Shown: in pieces, positions 1 through 8,269 of the stretch | Layout: every line of letters begins with the position of its first letter | How positions within the stretch are numbered: the first letter of the stretch is position 1 | DNA from: Hyphomicrobiales bacterium | Lineage (GTDB): Bacteria > Pseudomonadota > Alphaproteobacteria > Rhizobiales > Beijerinckiaceae | DNA length: 41,552 nucleotides | Direction: 5' to 3' | Assembly: GCA_900470775.1 (NCBI GenBank) | Contig: UCBZ01000065.1 | Span: forward strand, 1 to 41,552 | Program-made: the position numbers and the translations under genes | Notes under the pieces: model-generated | What the model was told of the DNA's origin: nothing | The model's database searches: none | What the model saw: only the letters and a program-made list of their open reading frames with translations

Positions 1-235
1 TCGCGGGAATTCTTTGCAAGCTCGGTTCCAACCGACGGAAAGGAAAGCCATCGACGGAACTCCAGCAAGAGTGAGGGTCGCCGCCGGCAGGATCATCGTG
101 TGGCGATCGACCCCCACCAGCGGCTGGCTCGCCGGCTGGTGGAGCAGTCGGCAAGCTGAAAGCAATCTGACCATGAGACTGGAATTCAAGCGGCTCACCA
201 GTAGCGCGCGGCTAGCTCCTCACCTTTCGTTCCCC

Positions 236-256
236 AGCCGCCTTCGAGCGGCTTTT
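236..256 (+). terminator. Rho-independent terminator
   Basis: A perfect 6-bp stem AGCCGC / GCGGCT encloses the loop CTTCGA and is followed directly by a T run on the plus strand. This is the classic intrinsic terminator form. No intact plus-strand gene precedes it, so it may belong to a gene lost or lying left of the window. Confidence 0.65.
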
Positions 257-341
257 CACAGCTGATTATCGAAACAGAACCACGGGCAGCGCGGTCAAGG
301 CCGCGAGCACGACCTCGACTGCCGTGCGAAGCAAAACGCCC

Positions 342-425
342 CTAGCGTTGCTGCTGAACGGCATATGACACTCCAACGCAACAAACTGCCGTAGCAGCGA
401 TCGCCCCCCAGGACATGCCAATCAT
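342..425 (-). CDS. Possible 27-residue membrane peptide
   Basis: A 27-codon frame reading MIGMSWGAIAATAVCC then VGVSY and a polar QQQR end. It is almost entirely hydrophobic and could form one membrane span. A GAG lies about five bases before the ATG, which is a weak ribosome site. There is no homology I recognise, and a chance frame is quite possible. Confidence 0.2.
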   Translation of the reverse strand: MIGMSWGAIAATAVCCVGVSYAVQQQR

Positions 426-534
426 GAACACTCGCGAGCTGCAAGCCGCGCGTTCGCTCGGCTTCGGACACGGTCGATGGCGTCGCCAGCGTAGGGCCGC
501 ATCCTCGTCTTCTGGCGCGGGTCGAAGGATGCGG

Positions 535-762
535 TCACGCTCGCCCGCCTCGACAAACCCCGACTGCCGGCCGCGTGCTGCTGAGCGCCACCGGTGTGCC
601 CGCATCAGCGAACGAGGCCTGATCGACCACGGCAATGACGGTGTTCTCGTTGGCTGGTTGTAACACAGTTTCGTCGACTTTTCGACGGATCATCTCCTTT
701 GCCAAGCGGCTCCGAAGCTTCTCACGTCTGAGGTAGTACGAAATCGACCGTAGCTTCTTCAT
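535..762 (-). CDS. Small basic protein, MKKLRS family, copy 1
   Basis: A 75-residue protein of unknown function. The start at 762 is chosen because from this ATG the sequence matches the gene at 10071 residue for residue: MKKLRSISYY, then RRE(K/R)LR, a VL, a central NEN, QASF, an SS-RP pair and VGV near the end. A GGGG run sits about ten bases before the ATG. The N-terminus is strongly basic, the rest is polar, and there is no signal peptide or membrane span, so it is probably a cytoplasmic or nucleic-acid-associated protein (inference). The two copies face opposite ways and lie 9.3 kb apart. I do not recognise the family. Confidence 0.6.
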   Translation of the reverse strand: MKKLRSISYYLRREKLRSRLAKEMIRRKVDETVLQPANENTVIAVVDQASFADAGTPVALSSTRPAVGVCRGGRA

Positions 763-899
763 CGCGTGGCCCCAGCGTGTTTGCCCCGTTTTCCTTGCGA
801 TAGGCTGCGGCATACTGAGCAGTCGCGCATCCTTCGTTTTGAGGATGACCTATCGTAATGGCTGGACCGCCGCCTTTCATCACCTCCGGAGCACCACCA

Positions 900-1239
900 T
901 GAAACACGTCCTCGCGGACCTCATGCCCGCGTCCGGCTGGATCAACATCGCCGACATCGACCGGATGGCCTCGGCCGCCGCCGAGCGGACGGCAGCCCTC
1001 ATCGCCAAGGACGCGCTGAAGCCCGGCCATGTCGAGACATGGTCGAGCGGGGGTATCAAGCGCTTCCTCGACAAGGTCGGAACGACGACATGCCGGCGTT
1101 CCGGAAGGACCTGACCGCGATGCGGGCGGCGGCGGAAACCCGCGAGGCGCAGATTAGCCACGGCCTCAAAGCCGAGGTCACGGTCCTGCTGAGCGGCGTC
1201 TGTAACGCCATCTGGCTCGCCCTCAAGGGAGCGAAGTGA
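900..1239 (+). pseudogene. Broken unknown gene, part 1 of overlapping pair
   Basis: The frame opens at ATG 900 (MKHVLADLMPASGWIN) and stays coherent to about 1075, where a shift moves the coding signal to another frame ending in ISHGLKAEVTVLLSG and ALKGAK at the TGA 1237-1239. The two halves make one helical protein of roughly 110 residues. The stop overlaps the ATG of the next broken frame (TGATG), the spacing expected of co-translated genes. The family is unknown to me; a phage-derived cassette is one possibility, without direct evidence. Confidence 0.4.
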
Positions 1240-1640
1240 TGCTGAGCGCACGCGCGGCTGCCACGGTTGGAGTCTGGTCAACGGCGGGGTGATGGCAACA
1301 GGCTGTTCCTGTACGCGACGCCGATGCTCGAATCGAAGATGGCGCCGGTCCTCTCTGACCAAGGCGTCGAGATCGATGACGGCAACCGCACGCCGCGCCA
1401 GACCTGCTGGACTTGGCACTGGGTTAAGAATCGCTACGCCCAACAGATCGTCGTGTCCTGGACCATCGCCGTCTAGTTTCCCGCCATCACCGAGCGCGAG
1501 TGCGATGGCCAGGTGCTGCGCTATCCGCAGACGGGGTCACTCGGCTCCGGCCGCAACAATCTCTGCGTCGTCATCGCGCTCGACCTCGACTGCGTGCCCG
1601 ACCTGACGATCCGAGGGCAGATCACGGGCTCTGGACGATC
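1239..1640 (+). pseudogene. Broken unknown gene, part 2 of overlapping pair
   Basis: It starts at the ATG overlapping the previous stop (MLSARAAATVGVWS), but a frameshift near 1290 is needed to reach the coherent stretch NRLFLYATPMLESKMAPVL. That stretch then runs through an in-frame TAG at 1474-1476 and continues as FPAITERECDGQVLRYPQ. Cysteine- and tryptophan-rich motifs (RQTCWTWHW) suggest a folded domain, but I recognise no family. At least one frameshift and one nonsense codon make it non-functional as read. Confidence 0.4.
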
Positions 1641-1687
1641 TGGCAGGAACTGCCGGTCGTGCGCGTTCCGCCATTGCCACGATACCG

Positions 1688-2011
1688 CTATTTTCGGGTC
1701 AGGGTGGCTGTCGCGTTGCCCACCGTCGGGCTCTCGTATATGTAGCTCGCAGTGTTCGGGCCTGTCCTAGTCACGGTGACCAGAGCTGCTCCCGCGCCAA
1801 ATTTCGCCTGCCTTGCGTCTGTATTGGAGAAGCCGAGCGAGATCTTCTGTCCTCGGAAGCGGTATACGCGCACTTCACCGCCCTCAAATCGCACTCTGAC
1901 CGGCGCGCCATTTTCCGTGTAGCCATTCCAGACACCATCCCAGCTACTGTCGCCAGCCAGAGACGGCAAGGCTGAGACTACGAAGGCGGCAACCACTAGG
2001 ATCATTTTCAT
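1688..2011 (-). CDS. Small secreted protein of unknown function
   Basis: A 107-residue protein. The start at 2011 is supported by a GGAG site seven bases upstream and because it places a clean signal peptide at the N-terminus (basic MK, hydrophobic core to residue 18, cleavage near SLAG-D). The mature part begins WDGVWNGYTENGAPV and continues as a run of short alternating strands, rich in G, T and V and poor in cysteine. The opening W-x-G-x-W-x-G recalls small periplasmic beta-barrel or lipocalin-like proteins, but this is only a resemblance. Flanking DNA is decayed, so it stands alone. Confidence 0.6.
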   Translation of the reverse strand: MKMILVVAAFVVSALPSLAGDSSWDGVWNGYTENGAPVRVRFEGGEVRVYRFRGQKISLGFSNTDARQAKFGAGAALVTVTRTGPNTASYIYESPTVGNATATLTRK

Positions 2012-2188
2012 GGTCAACTCCGATGTCCAAGCGTAGCACCGGCCTGCCGCGAAGAAAACTGCTCCGACCGAACGATCCGAAGGCCCCCGCGTTCGCACCT
2101 TATCGCCGGGGTCCGTCAGTTGCTCCAGTGATCGCATGGCCTCGTAAGGCCGCCTTGCTTGGGCATATCCTTCCTAAATTTGGGCCGT

Positions 2189-2204
2189 CGCTCCTTCGGG
2201 AGCG
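2189..2204. repeat. Stable TTCG-loop hairpin
   Basis: CGCTCC and GGAGCG form a perfect 6-bp stem around the tetraloop TTCG. No T run follows on either strand, so it is not a standard terminator. It lies between two minus-strand small genes and could be an RNA-stabilising hairpin or part of a dispersed palindromic repeat. Confidence 0.35.
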
Positions 2205-2276
2205 GTGATCCTTGTTCGTTTCAGCGCAAATACGCTGAATAATTGCTGACGCCTATATGAGCAGGACATCCAACCG

Positions 2277-2468
2277 TTAAGTTTTGTGTCGGTTGCCCTC
2301 ATCACTGACAATTGCTGTGGTGATATCATGTGGCTCGGCCTTCTGCACTTGGTTTGGGAGAACCTCCGACGCAAGCATCTCCTTTCGCCGTACGGCATTC
2401 TTCTTAATTATAAGGTTCTTTAGCCTTTCCCGCCGCGTTGTCATTCGCAGGTTCGGTCTCTTAATCAT
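2277..2468 (-). CDS. Small basic protein, unknown
   Basis: A 63-residue protein starting at ATG 2468 with a very basic first half (MIKRPNLRMTTRRERLKNLI, then KKNAVRRKE). The ribosome site is weak (AGAAGTGG). DNA here is clearly more AT-rich than the rest of the window, which points to foreign origin. The pattern of a basic N-terminus with an RRE-R-L block resembles the MKKLRS proteins at 535 and 10071, but the remainder does not align convincingly, so a shared family is only a suggestion. Confidence 0.35.
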   Translation of the reverse strand: MIKRPNLRMTTRRERLKNLIIKKNAVRRKEMLASEVLPNQVQKAEPHDITTAIVSDEGNRHKT

Positions 2469-2775
2469 TGTCGTACCACTTCTTCTATCAGACAAATTGT
2501 GGTGAACACGATGTAAGTGATCAGAATCAACTGCAACGCAAAGCCCGCCAACCGCGAATGACGCGATTGGACGCTTTTGTCCCAGGTTGGTACGTTGTGT
2601 TTCACGTTGAAGCCTCCACTGGATTCTTATTGGATGCGCTTCAAGAACCGCGCCGTCGTGGGGCACTTCACGCTCTACATCCCCCAGCGACCTGCAAATC
2701 GATGGAACGACTCGTCTGGGCAGCAATTGAGTCGCCGTTGGTGTATTCCGTTCGGAGTTCAGGCTATGTGTGCGG
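2469..2775. other. Gap, no gene seen
   Basis: Short frames exist on both strands, but none has a good start or a recognisable product. It separates the small basic gene from the LysR wreck. Confidence 0.4.
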
Positions 2776-3305
2776 TCAGCCGGGAAGCACCTCCTCCAGG
2801 TGACTCAGGGCGACCAATTGTGCCACTTGGAAGCGCGGAAGCAGCCCAGTGCCGAGCCCGGTCGCGACCGCACCGCGCGGCTAGGTTGTTGTTGACGAGG
2901 AGACGCGGGGCGAGGCGAAGCGTCTCGGATTCTGCCCCTTGCAAAGCGACAACTCGACGTTGCGCCCGAGCGCGCCGAACACGACGGTGTCATGGTCGCC
3001 GAGTTTGCGAGGCCGCTTGGGCGCGCCTCGATCCGCAAGGTAGGCCGGGTTCGCGAACAGTACGTAGTCCGCTTCCCTGAGCCTGCTTGCGGTCAGGTCT
3101 CCGTCGCCCGTGGCGCCGACGCGGATCGCGAGGTCGTAGCCCTCTTTCACGATGTCGACGACGCGATTGGTGTAGTGGGCTACCACTCGCAATTTTTGAT
3201 AGGCGGCAACGCGGCGAAGAGCGGCAGCATATAGGAGACACCGCGTTGTCCGAAATAGGTGCCGACCACGCCGGCCAGCGCGGCGATAAACAGATTGGCC
3301 ATGGC
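2776..3305 (-). pseudogene. LysR-type regulator fragment, multiply frameshifted
   Basis: On the minus strand the effector-binding half of a LysR regulator can be pieced together from three or four frames: a piece ending QRGVSYMLPLFAAL, then KLRVVAHYTNRVVDIVKEGY and DLAIRVG with SRLREADYVLFANPAYL, then ETLRLAPRLLVNNNLA, and finally GLLPRFQVAQLVAL before the stop at 2776. The order and spacing match the LysR substrate-binding domain. The N-terminal helix-turn-helix is missing or unrecognisable. At least three frameshifts make it clearly dead. The former target genes cannot be deduced. Confidence 0.7.
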
Positions 3306-3589
3306 TCTTCCCAAAAGCAACGGTTATTGACGAACCGTGCGGCCAACTCATTGTTCCCAGTGCTAAAAATGACGGCCATGCTCGCGCGCTAGCCTGGAGC
3401 AGGCGAAGCGACTGACGGAGCAATGATCGGGCCGCGCCGCATCCTACTCGCCGCGCTGATTGTGACGACGCTCACGGCCTTGGTCGCCGTCTGGCCGAGA
3501 GCGCGAGCGAAATGGTAACTCGCACTCTGCCCGAAAGCTGATCTTCGCAACAGACGACGATAGGTCGATGATTGGGTCGTTCGAACAGC
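3306..3589. other. Intergenic gap with a marginal 31-residue frame
   Basis: A plus-strand frame at 3423-3518 (MIGPRRILLAALIVTT, then LTALVAVW and a basic end) could be a single-span peptide, but its GGAG lies only two bases before the ATG. Nothing else is recognisable. Confidence 0.25.
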
Positions 3590-4810
3590 CTAGCTCCGCT
3601 GAACTTTCGCCAGATTCGGCATCGGCCCGATAGGCGGACGGGCTAGCAGTAGAAGGATCGATACAATGATCAGGTTGAGCGCCCCAGCCACCGACCCGAT
3701 CATGAAACCATTCGCATAACTTCCCGTACGGTCAAATGTGACGGCACCTTGGTATCCTCCAAACGCGTGACCAAGCCACGCGAAGGAGAGGATGATGCCC
3801 ATGAACGCGCCCCGCCGATGCGCTGGCGTTAGCGCGCGCGCTGATACCAGGAGGCTGGTCATCACGCCTGCGTAGGCGAACCCGTATATCACGCCGAAGA
3901 ACCAAAATCCCTGAAGTGATGTGAACTGCGTGAACGCCAGGACGCCGACCGTCTGTAGCAACGAGGCGACCGCCCATGACTGCAGCGGCCCGATCGCATC
4001 GCACAGTTTTCCGTAGCCGACGCGGCCGAGGATGGCGGCAAGCAACATGGCGAGCATTACGCCGCCGGCGTCTGTCGCCGGGATGCAGAAACCCTGGATG
4101 AGAGGCATCAGATGCATGAGCGGCAGGGCCATGCAGGCGCAGCAAAAGAAGACCGCCGCGCTGAGGAGTGGCACGGCAACCGAAGCGGCCATCGGAGGCG
4201 CCTGCGTCGCGTCGGCTGCGATGGCAAGCCGGGGCGCATCGCGCACGAACGCCACCAACGGAAGAAGCACTGCGAAGATCGCAATGCCCAACGCGGTCAT
4301 CGCGCCGCGCCAGCCCATATGTTCGATCAGGAAGGCAGAAAGGAAAGGCACACCACCTTGACCGACGGCCTGTCCGGCAGCGGCGATGCCGATCGCCAGT
4401 CCCGCCCTGCCCGGGAACCAGTTGCCTACCGTCGCAAAGAGCGGAGCAAACAGCGCTCCTCCACCCAGCGCACCTGCGATGAAGAAGATGAGGTAGATCT
4501 GCCAGAGCGCATGCGCCTGCGCTGTCAGGAGAAGGCTGGCGCCCATCACTATCACCGCGATCACGCAGATTGCCCGGATGCCGATGCGATCCGCGACAAA
4601 GCCCATGACCACGCTGCCAACCGCCAGGCCGAGCAGCCCAAGGCTGTTGATGGCCGCAACTTCCGAGCGGCCCCAGCCCTCAGCGGACTCCATCGGAATG
4701 AAGAAGGCCGTGAGACCATTGACGAGCGTGCCCATCACCAGGGCGAGTATGAGAGCGGCTGAGCCGACGACGAACCAACGGCGAGAGCTTTCCAAAGTCA
4801 GCGTGGCCAT
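3590..4810 (-). CDS. MFS transporter
   Basis: A 406-residue major facilitator superfamily permease of the inner membrane with about 12 hydrophobic segments. The conserved loop between segments 2 and 3 reads GFVADRIGIRA, a version of MFS motif A (G-x3-D-R-x-G). The overall pattern is closest to the monocarboxylate / oxalate-formate antiporter-like branch, so an organic anion is a likely cargo (inference; substrate not readable). Length is normal. The start at 4810 overlaps the end of the upstream methyltransferase gene by 13 bp, so the two are probably translated from one message. No downstream terminator is evident. Confidence 0.85.
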   Translation of the reverse strand: MATLTLESSRRWFVVGSAALILALVMGTLVNGLTAFFIPMESAEGWGRSEVAAINSLGLLGLAVGSVVMGFVADRIGIRAICVIAVIVMGASLLLTAQAHALWQIYLIFFIAGALGGGALFAPLFATVGNWFPGRAGLAIGIAAAGQAVGQGGVPFLSAFLIEHMGWRGAMTALGIAIFAVLLPLVAFVRDAPRLAIAADATQAPPMAASVAVPLLSAAVFFCCACMALPLMHLMPLIQGFCIPATDAGGVMLAMLLAAILGRVGYGKLCDAIGPLQSWAVASLLQTVGVLAFTQFTSLQGFWFFGVIYGFAYAGVMTSLLVSARALTPAHRRGAFMGIILSFAWLGHAFGGYQGAVTFDRTGSYANGFMIGSVAGALNLIIVSILLLLARPPIGPMPNLAKVQRS

Positions 4811-5592
4811 TCTTGCCCCGCGTCATTTGTGGGGGCCGATGCACGATTGCGCTGCGGCGGGGTGCCCGCGCGCCAAAGCGGCAGAAGCATTGCGACGCGC
4901 TCGCGGTAGCGCTGGTAATCGTCACCAAACAGCGCGATCAGATCGCGCTCCTCCAGCATGATACCGGCCAGGATGTAGGCGGTCGTCGCTGCCGCGAACA
5001 GCAGATGGCCCTGGCTCATGACGGGTGTCGCCCAGAAGGCGATGATAAAGCCGAGATAGATGGGATGCCGGACGAGTTTGTAGAGGCCCGGCGTCTTAAA
5101 TTCGGCCTCCGGCATACTCTGGCCGGCGAACCGCACGAACACCTGCTTCAGCCCGAAGAGCTCGAAATGGCTAATCATGAAGGTCGAAAGCAGCACGAGC
5201 AGCCACCCGAACAGGGATAGTGCGATCAGAGCGGCCGCCAGCCCTGGATTGGTTACGCTCCAGACATTCTCGGGCAAGGGCCGCCATTGCCACATGAGGA
5301 GCGCGAGGGCCGTCGTCGCGAGCAGCACATAGGTTGGCCGCTCCAGCGCCGGGACGACAAACCTGAGCCACCAGCGTTTGAACCAGGGGCGAGCCATGAC
5401 GCTATGCTGGACTGCGAAGAGCGATAGCAGCGCTAGGTTGATGAGGACCGCCGCCACCGACGACGTTTGCGAGCCATCGTCAATGCCCTTCGGCACCGCG
5501 AATCCGCCAACGAAGCCGACCGCATAGATGAAGGATGCTAAGAAGAACGCATAGGAGAGCAGGCCATAGAAAAGGATCGCTGTCTTGCGCAT
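4798..5592 (-). CDS. mddA: MddA-like methanethiol S-methyltransferase
   Basis: A 264-residue integral membrane protein of the isoprenylcysteine methyltransferase / NnrU-like fold, closest in my judgement to MddA, which methylates methanethiol to dimethyl sulfide with S-adenosylmethionine. Evidence: N-terminal ILFYGLLSYAFFLASFIYAV followed by a VPKGID motif, HSVMARPWFKRWW, five to six membrane segments, and the C-terminal methyl-donor signature KLVRHPIYLGFIIAFWATP with EERDLIALFGDDYQRYR. ATG 5592 is preferred over an upstream start because a GAGGTG ribosome site lies six bases before it. It leads a two-gene unit with the MFS gene and is divergent from the hydrolase fusion at 5995. The exact substrate remains an inference. 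Confidence 0.7.
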   Translation of the reverse strand: MRKTAILFYGLLSYAFFLASFIYAVGFVGGFAVPKGIDDGSQTSSVAAVLINLALLSLFAVQHSVMARPWFKRWWLRFVVPALERPTYVLLATTALALLMWQWRPLPENVWSVTNPGLAAALIALSLFGWLLVLLSTFMISHFELFGLKQVFVRFAGQSMPEAEFKTPGLYKLVRHPIYLGFIIAFWATPVMSQGHLLFAAATTAYILAGIMLEERDLIALFGDDYQRYRERVAMLLPLWRAGTPPQRNRASAPTNDAGQEWPR

Positions 5593-5994
5593 GGCTAACA
5601 CCTCAGTTGGCGTGACGAATGGTGGCAATCAGCCTGCGGCACGGGTTGGGGCGGTAGAATTTTGGGGATGGCGCCATCGCCGATTGTCGCGGGCCGCTCG
5701 CAAACGCAGCTATCAGTCGCCCCTGGCTCGTCAGTGCTGTCCGAAGCGCTTTACGACGAAATTCCATCGCGTGTGTGCGACGGAGCTCATAGCCGATGGC
5801 ATCAGCGCGTAGACAGTGTGCTCGTGACTGTTCCATGATCGGTCCCTCACAGCGTGCCTGGTCGGACCGTTCCATGATGATCGGAATCGTACGCGGTCGC
5901 TTTGAGAGTCGCTTGACGAGAGCTTGGGATTTCCTTGATTTTCCTTGAGAGGACCGCTGCTACGCCTGAACTCGAGAGCAGGATCGACCGCGGT
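5593..5994. other. Divergent control region
   Basis: About 400 bp between the minus-strand mddA-MFS pair and the plus-strand winged-helix/hydrolase gene. No coding signal. It contains a repeated decamer (5830-5839 and 5869-5878) and presumably both promoters. Confidence 0.45.
5830..5878. promoter_or_regulatory. Direct-repeat operator candidate
   Basis: The decamer GTTCCATGAT occurs at 5830-5839 and 5869-5878, 39 bp start to start, nearly four helical turns. Between the copies CGGTCC (5840-5845) faces GGACCG (5864-5869) as an inverted pair. This could be the binding site of the neighbouring winged-helix protein or of another regulator. Confidence 0.3.
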
Positions 5995-7206
5995 ATGACG
6001 TTCTTGTTCGAAGACTTCTCGCTCGATGTTCGGGTACGAGAGCTGCGCCGCGGCGGGGAACGTATCGCGCTCGAACCGCAGGTCTTCGACCTTCTGGTCT
6101 ACCTCATCGAGAATCGCGACCGTGTCGTCAGCCGCGACGACCTGATCGCCTGCGTCTGGGGCGGGCGGATCGTTTCGGAATCGACGCTCGCCAGCCGCAT
6201 GAATGCGGTACGTCAGGCGATTGGCGACGACGGCCACGCTCAACGGCTGATCAGGACTATCATGCGCAAGGGGATGCGTTTCGTCGGTGAGGTCCAGCCC
6301 CCCGGCTCGTCGCAGCCGCCGGCACCCGAGCGCGAGGTCGGCCGGCTGCCGGCCACCGACGTGCGATCGCCGCAAAGCGTCACCTTCTGCCGTGCCGAGG
6401 ACGGCGTCCATCTCGCGATCGCCTGCACCGGCGGGGGGCCTCCGCTGGTCAAGGCGGCGAATTGGCTGAACCATATCGAGTTCGACCGGGAGAGCCCGGT
6501 CTGGTCTCCTTTCATTGACATGCTTTCCAGCCATTCGCGGCTCGTACGCTATGATGCGCGCGGCAATGGCCTTTCCGATTGGGATGTCGAGGACATATCC
6601 TTCGAGACCTTCGTGAGCGATTTGGAATCGGTCGTCGATGCAGCGGGCCTCGAACGCTTCGCGCTTCTTGGCATGTCGCAAGGCGCCGCGGTCTCCATCG
6701 CCTATGCCACGCGGCATCCTGAGCGGGTGTCGAAACTGATCCTGATTGGCGGCTTTGCGCAGGGCTGGCGCAAGATCGGCAACAAGGACGAGATCGCTCA
6801 GCGGGAGGCGTTGGAGGGCCTGATCCGCCTCGGTTGGGGCCGCGACAACCCAGCATTCCGGCAGGTCTTTACCTCGCTCTTCATCCCAGGCGGGACGCCC
6901 GAGCAAATGCGCTGGTTCAACGACCTGCAACGCATCTCGACTTCGCCGGACAACGCCTTACGGATCTTCCGCGCGCTGGCTGATATTGACGTGGTGCCGC
7001 TTCTGCCGCGCGTCGAGAGCCCGACGCTTGTTCTGCATTCCCGCGGCGATGCGCGCGTGCCATTCGCCCAGGGGCTTGCTCTCGCTCACGGGATTCCCGA
7101 TGCTCGTTTCGTTGCGCTAGATAGCGACAACCACGTTGTATTGCCCCACGAACCCGCCTGGCAGCGTCTTAGTTTGGAAATCCAGACATTCCTGACACTG
7201 CCTTGA
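5995..7206 (+). CDS. Winged-helix DNA-binding / alpha-beta hydrolase fusion
   Basis: A 403-residue two-domain protein. Residues 1-100 form an OmpR/CadC-type winged helix (FEDFSLDVRVRELRRGGE, then LEPQVFDLLVYLIEN and ESTLASRMNAVRQAIGDDG). A proline-rich linker (about 101-125) leads to an alpha/beta hydrolase with nucleophile Ser228 in GMSQG, Asp352 in RGDARVP and His380 in SDNHVV, so the triad appears complete. ATG 5995 is chosen because the winged-helix domain begins right there. No membrane span is visible, so it should be cytosolic. Similar fusions are known in rhizobia and relatives, usually uncharacterised; a ligand-hydrolysing or ligand-sensing regulator is inferred. Its likely target is its own divergent control region. 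Confidence 0.8.
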   Translation: MTFLFEDFSLDVRVRELRRGGERIALEPQVFDLLVYLIENRDRVVSRDDLIACVWGGRIVSESTLASRMNAVRQAIGDDGHAQRLIRTIMRKGMRFVGEVQPPGSSQPPAPEREVGRLPATDVRSPQSVTFCRAEDGVHLAIACTGGGPPLVKAANWLNHIEFDRESPVWSPFIDMLSSHSRLVRYDARGNGLSDWDVEDISFETFVSDLESVVDAAGLERFALLGMSQGAAVSIAYATRHPERVSKLILIGGFAQGWRKIGNKDEIAQREALEGLIRLGWGRDNPAFRQVFTSLFIPGGTPEQMRWFNDLQRISTSPDNALRIFRALADIDVVPLLPRVESPTLVLHSRGDARVPFAQGLALAHGIPDARFVALDSDNHVVLPHEPAWQRLSLEIQTFLTLP

Positions 7207-7377
7207 TAGAGGGAAGGGTCACACGATAGCAGCGACCTGCTTGCGCAAGAATAGTCAAGAATCGGCCCGCATAAGGCTCGGTAGGCTCGCGCGACAGGCG
7301 CGGCCGGAAAAGATAGCGTTAATCTTAGGCAGCGAGTTCGACGCCGTTTATGCGTCACGCCGTGCTTCCATTGGATC

Positions 7378-7614
7378 TTGAAGCCGGTGGACTCGATTCC
7401 GCCGAATGTGGTGGCGTTGCCTAATATCCCGCCCAAGGCCAACCGGCGCTGGAAAAACTGCTTCTCGCCGGTCCTCTACCGCGACCGAAACGCCATCGAG
7501 CGCATGTTCTGCCGCCTCAAGGATTTCCGCCGCGTCGCAACCCGATACGACCGCAACGCCGTCAACTTCCTCGCAGCCGTCTGCATCGCCGCAACCGTCA
7601 GCTACTGGTTATGA
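7378..7614 (+). pseudogene. IS5-family transposase C-terminal fragment
   Basis: Only the last 70 or so residues of an IS5-type (IS427-like) DDE transposase remain: NIPPKANRRWKNCFSP, then YRDRNAIERMFCRLKDFRR and ATRYDRNAVNFLAAVCIAA to the stop. The Glu in NAIERMF is the final catalytic acid of the family. The N-terminal two thirds, including both Asp residues, are absent, so it cannot act. Its end lies only about 15 bp from the stop of the convergent response regulator gene, suggesting that the element landed beside or in that gene's 3' flank. Confidence 0.75.
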
Positions 7615-7628
7615 GGCTCGACCCTAGG

Positions 7629-8018
7629 CTAACGGGGCAACTGCGCCCGAACTGCTTCCACGATCCTTGGGCTAGCCGCCGGCTTGGCGAGCCAAGCGCC
7701 CTTGAGGAAGACGGAATCGATCGTCTCTTCGCCCGGATTGCTGCCGGAAAAGACGACGAACGGTATGCCGAGATCCAGGAGCCGCTGTGCGACGAGCTCG
7801 CACGATCCATCCTGGAGATCGACGTCGAGCAGGGCCACATCTGCATAGTGTGTCATGAGCCATTCAATCGCGCTCGCGCATGTCGCCAACGAGGCCGCGA
7901 TATCGAACCCCTCGTCTCTCAAGATGCCCTCGATATTTAGCGCTATGATCGGCTCGTCTTCGAGCACCAGGACCTGTGGCGCCGAGCCGCGGCTAATCAT
8001 CCGGGTTCCAGGTAACAC
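7629..8018 (-). CDS. Single-domain response regulator
   Basis: A 129-residue receiver domain with no output domain. Counting from the GTG at 8018, Glu20-Asp21 (VLVLEDEPII) bind the metal, Asp65 (ALLDVDL) is the phosphate acceptor, Ser91 (VFSGS) takes the place of the usual Thr, and Lys112 (WLAKP) is the conserved lysine. An ATG at 8000 is an alternative start giving 123 residues; neither has a strong ribosome site. Such stand-alone receivers act by binding partners, often in phosphorelays or with HWE kinases, but no kinase is visible here. An IS5 stump lies just beyond its stop codon. Confidence 0.8.
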   Translation of the reverse strand: MLPGTRMISRGSAPQVLVLEDEPIIALNIEGILRDEGFDIAASLATCASAIEWLMTHYADVALLDVDLQDGSCELVAQRLLDLGIPFVVFSGSNPGEETIDSVFLKGAWLAKPAASPRIVEAVRAQLPR

Positions 8019-8269
8019 GCCGCTACGGATGTTGCCGCTTGAAGGGAGATTACCTTAGTCACGTTCTAATGAGAGAGTCGATGGCGGACCGTCATCATGA
8101 GCGCGGCAACAGCAGGAGGGGTGGCCGCTCATCTGGCGAAGCGCGTTGCCAAATGCTCACGCGCTTAACGACCGAGGTCGCGTTCCTGCGCCGGTCAGGG
8201 TTTGTCACGAGATATAAGAGAGCGGCGTAGGCGATTTGGTGGAATTCGGCCCGTAGTGCGCGCTTCTAA

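Larger units (their letters stand above)
1..534. other. Mostly non-coding left edge
   Basis: No recognisable protein is encoded here. Open frames exist on both strands, but none has a convincing ribosome binding site or a family resemblance. The stretch holds one clear hairpin terminator (236-256, plus strand) and a marginal 27-residue membrane-peptide frame (342-425, minus strand). The terminator suggests that a plus-strand gene once ended just upstream. Confidence 0.5.

Noticed and set aside
5731..6930. A 399-codon minus-strand frame spanning the control region and the hydrolase
   Set aside because: Antisense to a gene with a complete catalytic triad; no start signal.
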